The notes below the pieces were generated by a model. That model saw only the letters and a program-made list of their open reading frames with translations. It ran no database searches and was not told where the DNA came from. From positions 1-47,573 of IMG/VR virus record IMGVR_UViG_3300031951_000281: DNA of 47,573 nt; one strand, written 5' to 3'. Source of the stretch: a virus. How positions within the stretch are numbered: the stretch's first letter is position 1; each line of letters opens with the position of its first letter. A program made the translations under genes and the position numbers. This document shows, piece by piece, positions 4,903 to 13,794 of this stretch.

Positions 4903-6188
4903 TGCTGACCATATCTCGAGCAGACGTAGAGTGTGATGCAATTGTTGATTTCTCACCCACCACACGGTTTATTAAACTGCCGATTACCAACTACCTTAAA
5001 CTACTAGGCATCTACGACACCATAAACCGACCCCAAATTGCACTAATCAATGCTGTCAACGACCCCAAGTACCGTTTTGTGTGTGCTGCGCTGGCCCGGC
5101 GCCTGGGCAAAACTTACATAGCCAACGTGGTAGGTCAATTGGTATCACTGGTACCTGGGTCTAACGTCTTAATCATGTCGCCTAACTATAACTTGTCAGG
5201 CATTTCGTTTGAACTGCAACGCCGGTTGATCAAACACTTTGACTTAGAAGTTGCGCGTGATAACTTAAAGGATAAAATCATTGAACTGGAAAACGGTTCA
5301 ACGATTCGTATGGGCTCGCTGTCAACCGTGGATAGTTGCGTTGGCCGATCGTATGACTTGATTATTTTTGACGAAGCTGCACTGGGTAGTGATGGCGAAG
5401 CAGCCTTTAACGTTGCGCTACGTCCTACCCTAGACAAGCCTGGTAGTAAAGCAATTTTTATTTCCACACCGCGTGGCCGCAACAACTGGTTTAGTCAATT
5501 TTATCAACGTGGGTTTGATCCTAACTTTCCAGAATGGATTAGCTTACAAGCGGACTATTCGGAAAATACTCGTATGGCTGAGTCGGATGTTGCCGAAGCA
5601 CGCAGGTCGATGAGTAAAGCAGAATTTGAACAAGAATACTTGGCTTCATTTACCGTGTTTGAGGGTCAGATTTATTCGCTGGCACCTAGTGATGTAATGG
5701 AACCGCCTATAAACTTGCTTGGTGAAGCCATAGCTGGCTGCGACCCTGGTTATCGTGACTACACAGCTTTTGTGGTAATCATCTACGACCAAACAACTGA
5801 TTGGTTTTGGATTGTTGACGAGTACTTGCAAAACGAAGCTACTACTGCCGAACACGCCGAAGCATTTAAAACCATGTGTGGTCGTTGGGGTGTGGAAACC
5901 ATTTTTATTGACTCGGCTGCAGCACAGTTTGCCTCAGACCTAGCATACATCTACGACTTGGCGTCAACCAAAGCCAAAAAAGATGTACTGCCTGGTATTG
6001 CGTACGTGCAAACACTAGTAGCCCAAGGCCGCTTAAAAGTAGCACCGCACTGCACACACTCACTGGCAGTGTTTGACCAGTATCGTTGGGATAATAAAGA
6101 AGGTTTACAAAAAGAACGTCCCAAGCATGATGAGTACTCCCACATGGCCGATGCTATTCGCTATGCCTTGTATACATATACACTGTAA
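4902..6188 (+). CDS. terL: Terminase large subunit
   Basis: A 428-residue DNA-packaging ATPase/nuclease. Walker A-like ARRLGKT ends at residue 71, Walker B LIIFDE is 153-158, and the coupling motif STPRG is near 189-192. The C-terminal RNase H-like nuclease has acidic residues at D281 (GCDPGY), D337 (IDSAA) and D417 (SHMADAIRY). It cuts concatemeric DNA and pumps it through the portal. Translationally coupled to the small subunit. A consensus leftward promoter just downstream could produce antisense RNA into its 3' end. Confidence 0.95.
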   Translation: MLTISRADVECDAIVDFSPTTRFIKLPITNYLKLLGIYDTINRPQIALINAVNDPKYRFVCAALARRLGKTYIANVVGQLVSLVPGSNVLIMSPNYNLSGISFELQRRLIKHFDLEVARDNLKDKIIELENGSTIRMGSLSTVDSCVGRSYDLIIFDEAALGSDGEAAFNVALRPTLDKPGSKAIFISTPRGRNNWFSQFYQRGFDPNFPEWISLQADYSENTRMAESDVAEARRSMSKAEFEQEYLASFTVFEGQIYSLAPSDVMEPPINLLGEAIAGCDPGYRDYTAFVVIIYDQTTDWFWIVDEYLQNEATTAEHAEAFKTMCGRWGVETIFIDSAAAQFASDLAYIYDLASTKAKKDVLPGIAYVQTLVAQGRLKVAPHCTHSLAVFDQYRWDNKEGLQKERPKHDEYSHMADAIRYALYTYTL

Positions 6189-6210
6189 ACGGTATTGTAC
6201 TTAATATTCT

Positions 6211-6239
6211 ATTATACACGAGTTTGGCTGAGTGTTCAA
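6211..6239 (-). promoter_or_regulatory. Leftward promoter facing back into terL
   Basis: On the minus strand TTGAAC (6234-6239), 17 bases, TATAAT (6211-6216). No plausible leftward gene follows, so it would make antisense RNA to the 3' end of terL. It lies about 60 bases from a rightward promoter pointing the other way. Confidence 0.5.
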
Positions 6240-6274
6240 GTACAAACACGCTACCTGCAACATAAATTCTGGTA

Positions 6275-6303
6275 TTGACTTTTTGTTGCATACCTTGTAT
6301 AAT
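6275..6303 (+). promoter_or_regulatory. Promoter of the HNH/portal unit
   Basis: TTGACT, a 17-base spacer, TATAAT. An AAGAAGG ribosome site follows before the ATG at 6335. Confidence 0.7.
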
Positions 6304-6334
6304 ACTAGTAATCTCAAGAAGGTCCAAATAAAAA

Positions 6335-6766
6335 ATGGCCAAGAACACAAACAAACGTATTCCTGTAAAGTGGGTACGTGATCGTGCCAAGGCGGCATAC
6401 GATAAAAAATCGCAGTGTTTTATTTGCGATACTACAAAAGACTTAGAGCTTCACCACCTACACTCAATTACAATACTACTAGAAACGTGGGCTGCGCGCA
6501 AAGGTTACGACATATCAACAGACGAAGGCATTTTAGCTGTTCGTGATGAATTTATTGATGAGCATCGAATAGAGTTATATGACAAAGTTTACACCCTTTG
6601 TAATCCGCATCATGTAGCGCTGCACTCGATTTATGGAAAAGCTCCAGCAGTAGGTTCCGAACCAAAACAGCAGCACTGGATTGAAACACAGCGCACAAAG
6701 CACGTTCATGGTGATAAAGCCGTTCCCCAAAGCACACACAACTCATTTTTCTCGCGGTTTATTTAA
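6335..6766 (+). CDS. HNH nuclease with zinc-binding cysteines, packaging-associated
   Basis: A 143-residue protein with CFIC (C28, C31), HHLH (40-43) and CNPHHVALH (C89, H92, H93, H97). This is the zinc-stabilised HNH layout seen next to terminase genes in many long-tailed phages, where such nucleases aid terminase cleavage (HK97 gp74 is the studied example). It lies between terL and portal, with its own promoter. The C-terminus is polar. Homing nuclease is the alternative, but position favours packaging. Confidence 0.75.
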   Translation: MAKNTNKRIPVKWVRDRAKAAYDKKSQCFICDTTKDLELHHLHSITILLETWAARKGYDISTDEGILAVRDEFIDEHRIELYDKVYTLCNPHHVALHSIYGKAPAVGSEPKQQHWIETQRTKHVHGDKAVPQSTHNSFFSRFI

Positions 6767-6774
6767 GGGCAAAC

Positions 6775-7959
6775 ATGAGTTGGATAACAAAATCATCTAG
6801 CTGGATTCGTGAAAAACTGAATCCGGCTCAAGTGCGTATTGCACAAGAAGAAGGCACACAAGTTGGCACTGATTCGAAAATCAGTTACTTTCAAAGCTTT
6901 CAAAAATTAGAGTCAGTTAACCGTTCAGTAAGTTTACTGGTTAACTCAGCGGCTTCACTAGACTACGATATAAAAGACAAAGTACACGACGGAGTTGTCA
7001 CAGGCGTTCGCCAAAAAACACTAAACACGCTGTTGAACTTTCGTCCAAATCCTTATCAGTCAGCACAAGATTTTCGCAGTTCGCTTTTTACTGATTTCGT
7101 CATAGAAGGCAACGCATTTGTACACTTTGATGGTACGTTTATGTACCACCTGCCAGCCAGCAAAGTGGAGATCATGACCGACGAAAAAACCTTTATCAAG
7201 GGTTTTCGCTACAATGGCATGGTAGACTTCAAAGAGTCTGAAGTTTTCTACTTCCGCGATTTAAGTTCAGAATCTATTTATCGCGGTGCAAGCCGACTGC
7301 AAGCAGCAGACAGGTCAATTAATTTGCTTTACTCAATGCAGCAGTTTCAAGAAAACTTCTTTGACAACGGTGCTGTGTTTGGTTTAGTACTAACAACTGA
7401 CAACACACTGTCACAAGTTGCAAAAGAAAAAACAATTCAATACTGGCTGCAAAAGTACAACGTTAAAAACGGCGGCAAGCGCCCAGTTATTTTGGATTCG
7501 GGACTAAAGCCACATCAATTGGCCGAAACCAATTTCAAAGACATGGATTTTGATACGTCAATTAAAACCCATGGTGAAAAAATAATGCAAGCTATTGGTG
7601 TCCCACCAATCTTGTTGCAAGGTGGCAATAACGCAAACATTTCGCCTAACCTAAGACTATTCTACTTAGAAACAGTACTGCCAATAAACCGCAAGTTTAT
7701 TAGTGCTGTTGAACGCTACTTTGGCTACGACGTTGAAGCTATTACCAGCTCCGTTTCAGCACTACAACCAGAATTAAAAGACATTGCCGCTTACCACGCA
7801 ACATTAGTAAATGGTGGTATTATTAGTCCAAACGAAGCTCGTGTAGAGTTGCGTTATGAACCAAAGCCTGGCAGTGATGATTTACGAATTCCTGCAAATA
7901 TTGCAGGTTCAGCCGCAAATCCTAGCACTGGAGGACGTCCCGCCTCCGCTCAGGAATAA
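6775..7959 (+). CDS. Portal protein (HK97 family)
   Basis: A 394-residue protein matching phage portals in length and pattern: KLESVNRSVSLLVNSAASL near the start, NPYQSAQDFRSSLFTDFVIEG, then a middle with LPASKV and the HGEKIMQAIGVPPILL region typical of HK97-type portals. Twelve copies form the ring through which DNA enters and to which the neck attaches. It starts nine bases after the HNH stop, with AAGGGC upstream. The C-terminal Pro/Ser-rich tail is probably disordered. Confidence 0.9.
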   Translation: MSWITKSSSWIREKLNPAQVRIAQEEGTQVGTDSKISYFQSFQKLESVNRSVSLLVNSAASLDYDIKDKVHDGVVTGVRQKTLNTLLNFRPNPYQSAQDFRSSLFTDFVIEGNAFVHFDGTFMYHLPASKVEIMTDEKTFIKGFRYNGMVDFKESEVFYFRDLSSESIYRGASRLQAADRSINLLYSMQQFQENFFDNGAVFGLVLTTDNTLSQVAKEKTIQYWLQKYNVKNGGKRPVILDSGLKPHQLAETNFKDMDFDTSIKTHGEKIMQAIGVPPILLQGGNNANISPNLRLFYLETVLPINRKFISAVERYFGYDVEAITSSVSALQPELKDIAAYHATLVNGGIISPNEARVELRYEPKPGSDDLRIPANIAGSAANPSTGGRPASAQE

Positions 7960-7973
7960 CACAAAGGGGTATT

Positions 7974-9902
7974 ATGGTAGATAAAAATAAAGTCCTGTTT
8001 TTAAACAGTTCTTTTACAAAGAGCACTCTACCTGCCGCAGACGACAACAACGAAAGCGTAACTATCGAAGGTTATGCATCCACTGTTGACGTTGATAGAC
8101 ACGGTGATATTGTTCCTGCCAGCGTGTGGGAAAAGGGCGTAGAGAATTACTTGAAAAATCCAGTAATTCTAGCGTACCACAATCACAGTGAACCTATTGG
8201 CAGGATGATTGAGCATCGCGTTGACGCAAAAGGTTTGTGGATAAAAGCACGGATTTCTAAAGCGGCTGGAGATGTTTACGATCTTGTAAAAGACGGCGTG
8301 CTAACCGCCTTTAGCATTGGTTTCCGTATCGCTGATGCGGAATATAATTCAGCCTTAGAGCTGTTTGTTGTAAAAGAACTGGAACTGCACGAAATCTCAG
8401 TTGTGTCTGTGCCAGCTAATCAAAATACACTATTTAGTCTTTCTAAGGCGTTTGACACAGCCGAAGAATTTAAAAGTTTCAAAATGCAATTTGCTAACCC
8501 AAGCGACTCAGCTAAAGGGCTAGAAGCCTCCGGCGAAGCAAAAAGCGATATCACAAAGGAATTGGAAATGACTCCAGAACAAGTACAAAAAATGTTGGCT
8601 GACGCTGCTACTGCTGCCGCCGAACAAGCCACTAAGTCCCTGCTAGAAGCACAAGAAAAGGCTGCTAAAGAAAAAGCTGCCGCTGCTGCAACTCAGGCTG
8701 AACTAGATGCAAAAATCAAAGCTGCTGTTGCTCTAGCAACACCAACTACAACTGGTGCAGAAGCACTATTGGCTGAAGTTGAGAAGCGTTTCGCTGCTCA
8801 AGCTGAAGAAACTAAGTCTGTTGTTGCAGGCCTAGAAGCTAGCCTAAAGGAAAAGGCTGCTGAACTAGAAGCTATCCAAAAGTCACGTATGCAATTCACA
8901 GACGGCAAAGCCGGTGAAATGTCTTACGCCGACAAGGAAAAGGCTGTTATCCTAGCTAAAATGGCTGGTAAGAGCTTAGCTGACACTAAGTTTGGTCGTG
9001 AAATGGTACAAAAGTACGGTGCTCACCTACCAAGCGACACATGGGAACTAGAAGTTTCTCTAAACATGGAAAACGAAGTTCGCCGTCGTTTAGTTGTTGC
9101 TCCTACCCTACGTGGCATTGCAATGCAAACTAACGTTATGACTATTCCTGTGAACCCAGAAGCTGGTGTTGCAACATGGATGGCTAACTCAGCATTTGGT
9201 ACAACAGCTTCCGCTGGTACTACAGCAACACACGCGCTAAAAGAAATTACTCTAAACGCGTACAAAGTTGCAACAAACGAATACGTTGCCTACGAAGAAG
9301 AAGAAGACAGCCTAGTTGCTATTATGCCTGTTATTCGTGATGCTATGGTTCGCCGTGTTGCTCGCGCAGTTGATCGCGCTATGCTACGTGGTGCAGGTTC
9401 CGGTAGCGACCCAGTTAAAGGTCTAGCAGCATACGACGCAGTAAGCGCTGTTACACTAGATATCAGCAATGCTGAAAAGACTACTGTTGCTAAGCTACAA
9501 GCTATGCGTCGTGACCTAGGTGCATGGGGTCTAGATCCAGCAGAACTAGTTTACATCGTAAGCACAGAAGGTTACTACGACCTACTAGAAGACACCAACT
9601 TCCTAACAGTTGACAAAGTTGGTAACGACAGAGCCACTCTGTTAACCGGTCAAATCGGTGCAATCGGTAACACACCAGTTCTTGTAAGTGCTGAATTTGC
9701 TGACAAGGCTGACGGTGCTGTTAACGCAATCTGCTTTGCACCAGGTAACTTCTTGGTTGGTAATCAGCGTGGTCTACGTGTAGACACACAAGACTTAGTA
9801 GAGACACAACGCCGTGTTATGGTAGCTAGCCTACGTACCGGTATGACTCAAGTTACAACTAACCTAGGACCAGCAGTTTCTGCCCTACGTTTTGTACCTT
9901 AA
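7974..9902 (+). CDS. Fused prohead protease, scaffold and major capsid protein
   Basis: A 642-residue fusion. Residues about 20-160 form an HK97-type prohead protease (H69 or H71 in YHNHSEPIG, S114 in FSIGF, acidic 137-140). Residues about 199-310 are a coiled-coil, Ala/Lys/Glu-rich delta/scaffold region. The rest is the HK97-fold capsid protein. Self-cleavage would free mature capsid. An in-frame ATG at 8568 (M199) has AAAGGA seven bases upstream, so separate capsid-only translation is likely. Leucine codons in the capsid part are mostly CTA, unlike E. coli. Strong hairpins follow the stop. Confidence 0.9.
   Translation: MVDKNKVLFLNSSFTKSTLPAADDNNESVTIEGYASTVDVDRHGDIVPASVWEKGVENYLKNPVILAYHNHSEPIGRMIEHRVDAKGLWIKARISKAAGDVYDLVKDGVLTAFSIGFRIADAEYNSALELFVVKELELHEISVVSVPANQNTLFSLSKAFDTAEEFKSFKMQFANPSDSAKGLEASGEAKSDITKELEMTPEQVQKMLADAATAAAEQATKSLLEAQEKAAKEKAAAAATQAELDAKIKAAVALATPTTTGAEALLAEVEKRFAAQAEETKSVVAGLEASLKEKAAELEAIQKSRMQFTDGKAGEMSYADKEKAVILAKMAGKSLADTKFGREMVQKYGAHLPSDTWELEVSLNMENEVRRRLVVAPTLRGIAMQTNVMTIPVNPEAGVATWMANSAFGTTASAGTTATHALKEITLNAYKVATNEYVAYEEEEDSLVAIMPVIRDAMVRRVARAVDRAMLRGAGSGSDPVKGLAAYDAVSAVTLDISNAEKTTVAKLQAMRRDLGAWGLDPAELVYIVSTEGYYDLLEDTNFLTVDKVGNDRATLLTGQIGAIGNTPVLVSAEFADKADGAVNAICFAPGNFLVGNQRGLRVDTQDLVETQRRVMVASLRTGMTQVTTNLGPAVSALRFVP
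8555..8570 (+). promoter_or_regulatory. Internal ribosome site and start for capsid protein
   Basis: AAAGGA at 8555-8560, seven bases, then in-frame ATG at 8568. Initiation here gives a 444-residue product (MTPEQVQKML...) that begins at the delta/scaffold coiled coil, close to an ordinary HK97-type capsid precursor, and lacks the protease. This would set a high capsid-to-protease ratio. Confidence 0.6.
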
Positions 9903-9909
9903 TTAATTT

Positions 9910-9967
9910 GACAAGGAACGAAAGTTCCTTGTCTTTTAATACGATTCTCAGAGTCGTATTAAAAGAC
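9910..9967 (+). terminator. Two overlapping hairpins after the capsid gene
   Basis: Hairpin A: 10-bp stem (9910-9919 with 9924-9933) closed by a GAAA tetraloop and followed by TTTT. Hairpin B: 14-bp stem (9931-9944 with 9954-9967). They share 9931-9933, so full A and full B exclude each other. Together they could attenuate transcription or protect the 3' end of capsid mRNA. Confidence 0.65.
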
Positions 9968-10002
9968 AATAATATGCCTATGCATTAAAAGGAGCCCTGT
10001 AC

Positions 10003-10578
10003 ATGGCAGTAACACAACTGATAACTAAAGCAGAGTATAAGGCGTATGCAGGTATTACTTCTACAAATCAAGACACAGAAATAGATACGCTAATTCCAAA
10101 AGTATCTCAACTAGTAAAAAGCTACTGCCGCAGATCTTTTGGCGATTTTGCCAACGACGCAAAAATCGAAGTATTCAACGGCGGTGACACAAAGTACTAC
10201 TTAAAAGAGTACCCGCTACTAACACTGCTGTCACTAGAATACAGCACTGACTACGGTCAAAATTACGTGTCTCTGGAAGAATTCAAAGACTTTGTTACAG
10301 ATTTGCAAGAAGGCAGCGTTGTTAGCTTAGATCCAAAAGGGTTTGTTTATGCTATCAATGGTTACACTGTTACTTACACAGCTGGATATGCTGTAATACC
10401 TGAAGATTTAAAACTTGCAGTAATGGACTTAGTTACTTATTACCGCAAAAATGACGCTGCAATTCACTCAACAAAAGCGCCTGGCACTAATGCCGTGCAA
10501 ATAGAATATATTTCAACTACTACCCTGCCAGCACATATTCGCAGAGTATTAGACCTATACGTAGCGGATTATACATAA
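10003..10578 (+). CDS. Head-tail connector (HK97 gp6-like)
   Basis: A 191-residue protein beginning MAVTQLITKAEYKAYAGI with an N-terminal helical bundle, as in gp6/gp15-like adaptors that bind under the portal. The middle has a beta domain (YTVTYTAGYAVIPEDLKLAVMDL is a hallmark-like stretch). Position after the capsid gene supports the call. AAAAGGAG precedes the ATG. The stop overlaps the next start as TAATG. Confidence 0.75.
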   Translation: MAVTQLITKAEYKAYAGITSTNQDTEIDTLIPKVSQLVKSYCRRSFGDFANDAKIEVFNGGDTKYYLKEYPLLTLLSLEYSTDYGQNYVSLEEFKDFVTDLQEGSVVSLDPKGFVYAINGYTVTYTAGYAVIPEDLKLAVMDLVTYYRKNDAAIHSTKAPGTNAVQIEYISTTTLPAHIRRVLDLYVADYT

Positions 10579-12068
10579 TGGCTATCGAGCAGTTTAGTGC
10601 GTTACTTCAAGACAAAGTATATAAAGACTGGCTCAAAAAAGCAAACAAAAATATTGTAACAGCAAGCGCACAAACTTTGCGTACTAAAGAACAAGCTGCT
10701 TCAAAAACCAGTTTTTATATAACCGAAGGTACTGTACAAAAAATGTACAAAACCATTACCGGTATTGATTTAGACAGCCTTGAAGCTTCACTGTTACTGG
10801 AAGAAATTAGACTTCCTACTGCTGCAAATGCTGATAGGTCACTGGTTGGTACTACTAAAAAAGTTGGCGGTCAAAATGCGGTATTCTTTAAAAATATTGG
10901 TTTTGACACAATTACAACCAAATTAAATCAAGCACTTGCTTTATACCCAGAAGTAGCACTGGCTTATGAAGAGGCTGAGCAAAAATATTATGATACTCAG
11001 TCTAAATTAGTTACTTCAAGCAAAGAGTATCAAACACTAAAGCCTAGCGAAAAACAACAAAAGTTAGACGAGATTAGTAAAGAAGCCAAGCGTAGAGCTT
11101 CTTTTGGTTTTTACTTTAACAAAGGTCACGTAGTAAGCGTGGCAGCAAACTTAGCAAGACAGTTTAAGCAAGATATAGAAAAGGCTAATAAGCTAGCCGA
11201 TAGTCAGCGCAAATTATTGGTTGATGTACTAGACAAGTACATCAATAAACTAATACAAGATGACTTAAACACTGCCAATTTACCCGATGCATTAAACCAA
11301 ACACTTTATGCCGAGTATATTAAAAGCAGTGACAAGTACTTAGTAGAAATTCAAGTAGCTACTGACAACATCGAAGCTGGTGCTTCCAGTATACCTATTG
11401 TTAAAGAATTACGTGATTTATTTTCTGGCAAAATACCAGAACAAGCATTACTAGAAACACTAAAGTCTTCTAAAGCCCTAGGCGAAGCCTTAGTAACAAC
11501 CGATGGTTCACCAAGTTTAGTAAAGCTAATAGAAGCAGACATTGTAGACATTTTATCTAACAATAAACCTAGCAAAAAGGTTTATAAGTCGCCAAGAGCA
11601 GAAATTGGATCTAACTCGCTGAAGCTAGCTAAGCCAAAAAAGAATACGGCTAAGATAGGAAAACTAAAGCAGTTAAAAAATAAAACTGCATCGGTTAAAG
11701 CAAACCCTAAAGCGGTGCAAGTTGGTTTAGCAGACAGCGAAGCTAATTTGGTTTCACTGCAAAATGTTTTAAACGCAGGACTAGTTGACGCCGTAAAAAG
11801 AAACATGGGCGACGGCACAAGCCGAAGCGTACTAAACCTGCAATCAGGAAGATTTGCAGAAAGCGTAGAAGTGGTTAGGCTAAGCGAAAGCCGGGCCGGT
11901 ATGATAACCGCTTTTTACAGTTACATGAAAAACCCATACGCAACCTTCTCACAAGGCGGTCGTCAGCAAAATCCACGGTCACGAGACCCTAAACTGCTGA
12001 TAAGCAAATCAATTCGTGAAATCGCCACACAACAAGTCGGCAATCGTTTAAGGGCCGTTAACATATGA
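10578..12068 (+). CDS. Neck or head-completion structural protein (496 aa)
   Basis: Not firmly recognised. The N-terminal 350 residues are helical, Lys-, Gln- and Glu-rich. A basic linker (KPKKNTAKIGKLKQLKNKTA, about 355-375) follows. The last 100 residues (LNLQSGRFAESVEVVRLSES onward) recall the small HK97 gp10-like neck fold. It lies between the connector and tail terminator, where head-closure or neck proteins are found. It may thus be a gp10-like domain with a long N-terminal extension; that is inference. Overlaps both neighbours, so it is in a tightly coupled unit. Confidence 0.5.
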   Translation: MAIEQFSALLQDKVYKDWLKKANKNIVTASAQTLRTKEQAASKTSFYITEGTVQKMYKTITGIDLDSLEASLLLEEIRLPTAANADRSLVGTTKKVGGQNAVFFKNIGFDTITTKLNQALALYPEVALAYEEAEQKYYDTQSKLVTSSKEYQTLKPSEKQQKLDEISKEAKRRASFGFYFNKGHVVSVAANLARQFKQDIEKANKLADSQRKLLVDVLDKYINKLIQDDLNTANLPDALNQTLYAEYIKSSDKYLVEIQVATDNIEAGASSIPIVKELRDLFSGKIPEQALLETLKSSKALGEALVTTDGSPSLVKLIEADIVDILSNNKPSKKVYKSPRAEIGSNSLKLAKPKKNTAKIGKLKQLKNKTASVKANPKAVQVGLADSEANLVSLQNVLNAGLVDAVKRNMGDGTSRSVLNLQSGRFAESVEVVRLSESRAGMITAFYSYMKNPYATFSQGGRQQNPRSRDPKLLISKSIREIATQQVGNRLRAVNI

Positions 12069-12502
12069 GTCGAAGAACTTCAATTTTAAACGCACTAACA
12101 GAAAAGCTAAAGTTAATAGACGGCAACCAACCTTATCAAGTAAACTTAAGTGGCAATGCGTATGCAAAACTAAAGTTCTGGGACGAAGTCGAAGACTTTC
12201 CGGCTGTGTACTGCACACCAGGCAGCGAACAGCGCGAGTATCATCCAGGTGGATTTGCTTGGGGTTACTTGGGTTTGTGCATAAAAGTTTATTGTCGCGG
12301 TGAAGAAGCGCAACTACAGCTAGAGCAGTTGCTGGAAGACATAGAGCACTGTGTAGATCGTAACCGTGTGCTTGTATACGACACAGCGAAAAACTACGAA
12401 ACAACTGAAATATTAGTTCAGTCAATTGTAACCGACGAAGGGCTATTAGCACCTTATGCAGTCGGAGAAGTTAACTTACAAGTGCGCTATGCCATAATGT
12501 AA
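12065..12502 (+). CDS. Tail terminator / tail completion protein
   Basis: A 145-residue protein starting MSRRTSILNALTEKLKLIDG. Size, alpha/beta pattern (FPAVYCTPGSEQREYHPGG, LCIKVYCRGEEAQ) and placement just before the tail tube gene fit the gpU-type tail terminator, which caps the tube and joins it to the head. The start overlaps the preceding stop as ATGA. Confidence 0.7.
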   Translation: MSRRTSILNALTEKLKLIDGNQPYQVNLSGNAYAKLKFWDEVEDFPAVYCTPGSEQREYHPGGFAWGYLGLCIKVYCRGEEAQLQLEQLLEDIEHCVDRNRVLVYDTAKNYETTEILVQSIVTDEGLLAPYAVGEVNLQVRYAIM

Positions 12503-12581
12503 GCCCCAGCGTTACAGCAACAGCAACAGATAAAAGTCTAGTTAAAGTGCTACAACGCCAAACTAAAAAAGGAAATGAAAT

Positions 12582-13718
12582 ATGTCATTTAATTTAATTC
12601 GTAATAGTCGCGTATTTTTCACGACTAACGTAAATGCTGAAACAGGTGTAGTAGCTGCAAGTGGTTTTTTACCAGCAAACACTCGCGAAATCCAAGTATT
12701 GGACGGTTTCTCATTCTCACAAAACACAACAGCTGAAACTGTTACACTAACCGAAGCAGGTGCAGCACCAGTTCGTGGTCAGCGTAGCTTTAACACAGCA
12801 CTTGAGCCAGTTGATTTCTCAATGTCAACTTATATGCGTCCTGCTGATGGTGGTACAAACATTACTGCTGAAGAATCAGTACTGTGGAACGCACTATTTG
12901 CAACAGCCCCTATTGGTGGCAGTGGAGCAGCTTGGACTGAAGGCGTAACAAACTGCGTATTAACAGCAGGTAACTCACAGTCACACCAACTACAAAAGTT
13001 TGGTTTGATTATTGTTATTGACGGCGTGTCTTACATTATCGACAACTGTGCTCTTGACTCAGCTACTGTTGACTTTGGCTTAGACGCTATTGCTATGGTT
13101 GCTTGGGCTGGTAAGGGTTCTATCCTACGTCAGATTGCTGGTTTAACTGCTACTACAGGTGGCACAGTTACATTTGGTGGTGGACTAACCGGAACTGCCA
13201 AAGGCAAAAATACAGCTGCACCGTTTATTGCTAACAAACTAAGCACACTAACCCTGAAGAAGGAAATTGACGGCACAGGCGCTACTTTCAACGTAGCAAT
13301 TACTGGTGGTTCACTAACAATCGCCAATAACCTAACTTACTTAACACCAGCTAACCTAGGCGTTGTTAACCGTCCGTTTACTTACTTTACAGGTACTCGC
13401 GCTATTACAGGTACACTAAACTGCTACCTACGTGCAGGAAGCTCAAACTCAGCAGGACTACTAGCAGATATGTTAGCAGGTTCTACAACTGATGTTGACC
13501 CAGCTTTCTCTGTGCAAGTTGAAGTTGGTGGCGTTGCAAATGCAACACGCGTTGAGTTTGAAATGCCAGCTGCTGTGTTGACAATTCCAACAGTTGCAAC
13601 TGAACAAGTTATTTCAACAACAATTAACTTTACAGCTCAAGGTAGTTCCGCAGGAGCTTTTGAGATTGGTGAAGCAAACGAATTAGAAGTTCGTTACTTT
13701 ACAACTAACGCAACTTAA
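12582..13718 (+). CDS. Major tail tube protein
   Basis: A 378-residue protein rich in beta strands, Thr, Ala and Gly, starting MSFNLIRNSRVFFTTNV. It is placed between the tail terminator and chaperone genes, carries a strong AAGGAAATG-type ribosome site and ends at a terminator, as expected for a highly expressed tube subunit. It is longer than many siphovirus tube proteins, so it may have an extra C-terminal domain. Only one tube gene and no sheath gene are present, which argues for a non-contractile tail. Confidence 0.8.
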   Translation: MSFNLIRNSRVFFTTNVNAETGVVAASGFLPANTREIQVLDGFSFSQNTTAETVTLTEAGAAPVRGQRSFNTALEPVDFSMSTYMRPADGGTNITAEESVLWNALFATAPIGGSGAAWTEGVTNCVLTAGNSQSHQLQKFGLIIVIDGVSYIIDNCALDSATVDFGLDAIAMVAWAGKGSILRQIAGLTATTGGTVTFGGGLTGTAKGKNTAAPFIANKLSTLTLKKEIDGTGATFNVAITGGSLTIANNLTYLTPANLGVVNRPFTYFTGTRAITGTLNCYLRAGSSNSAGLLADMLAGSTTDVDPAFSVQVEVGGVANATRVEFEMPAAVLTIPTVATEQVISTTINFTAQGSSAGAFEIGEANELEVRYFTTNAT

Positions 13719-13735
13719 TAAGCGTTATTTTTCAA

Positions 13736-13766
13736 GGTACCGGCTGATCCCCGGTACCGCTTTTTT
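13736..13766 (+). terminator. Intrinsic terminator after tail tube gene
   Basis: Perfect 8-bp stem GGTACCGG/CCGGTACC with a 7-base loop, followed by a run of six T. Readthrough is needed for the chaperone genes downstream unless they have their own weak promoter. Confidence 0.85.
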
Positions 13767-13794
13767 CCTTGTTTGATAACCATAAATATTACAT

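Noticed and set aside
9908-9940. TTGACA just after the capsid gene as a promoter
   Set aside because: The bases at -10 distance do not resemble TATAAT; the sequence is better explained by hairpin A.
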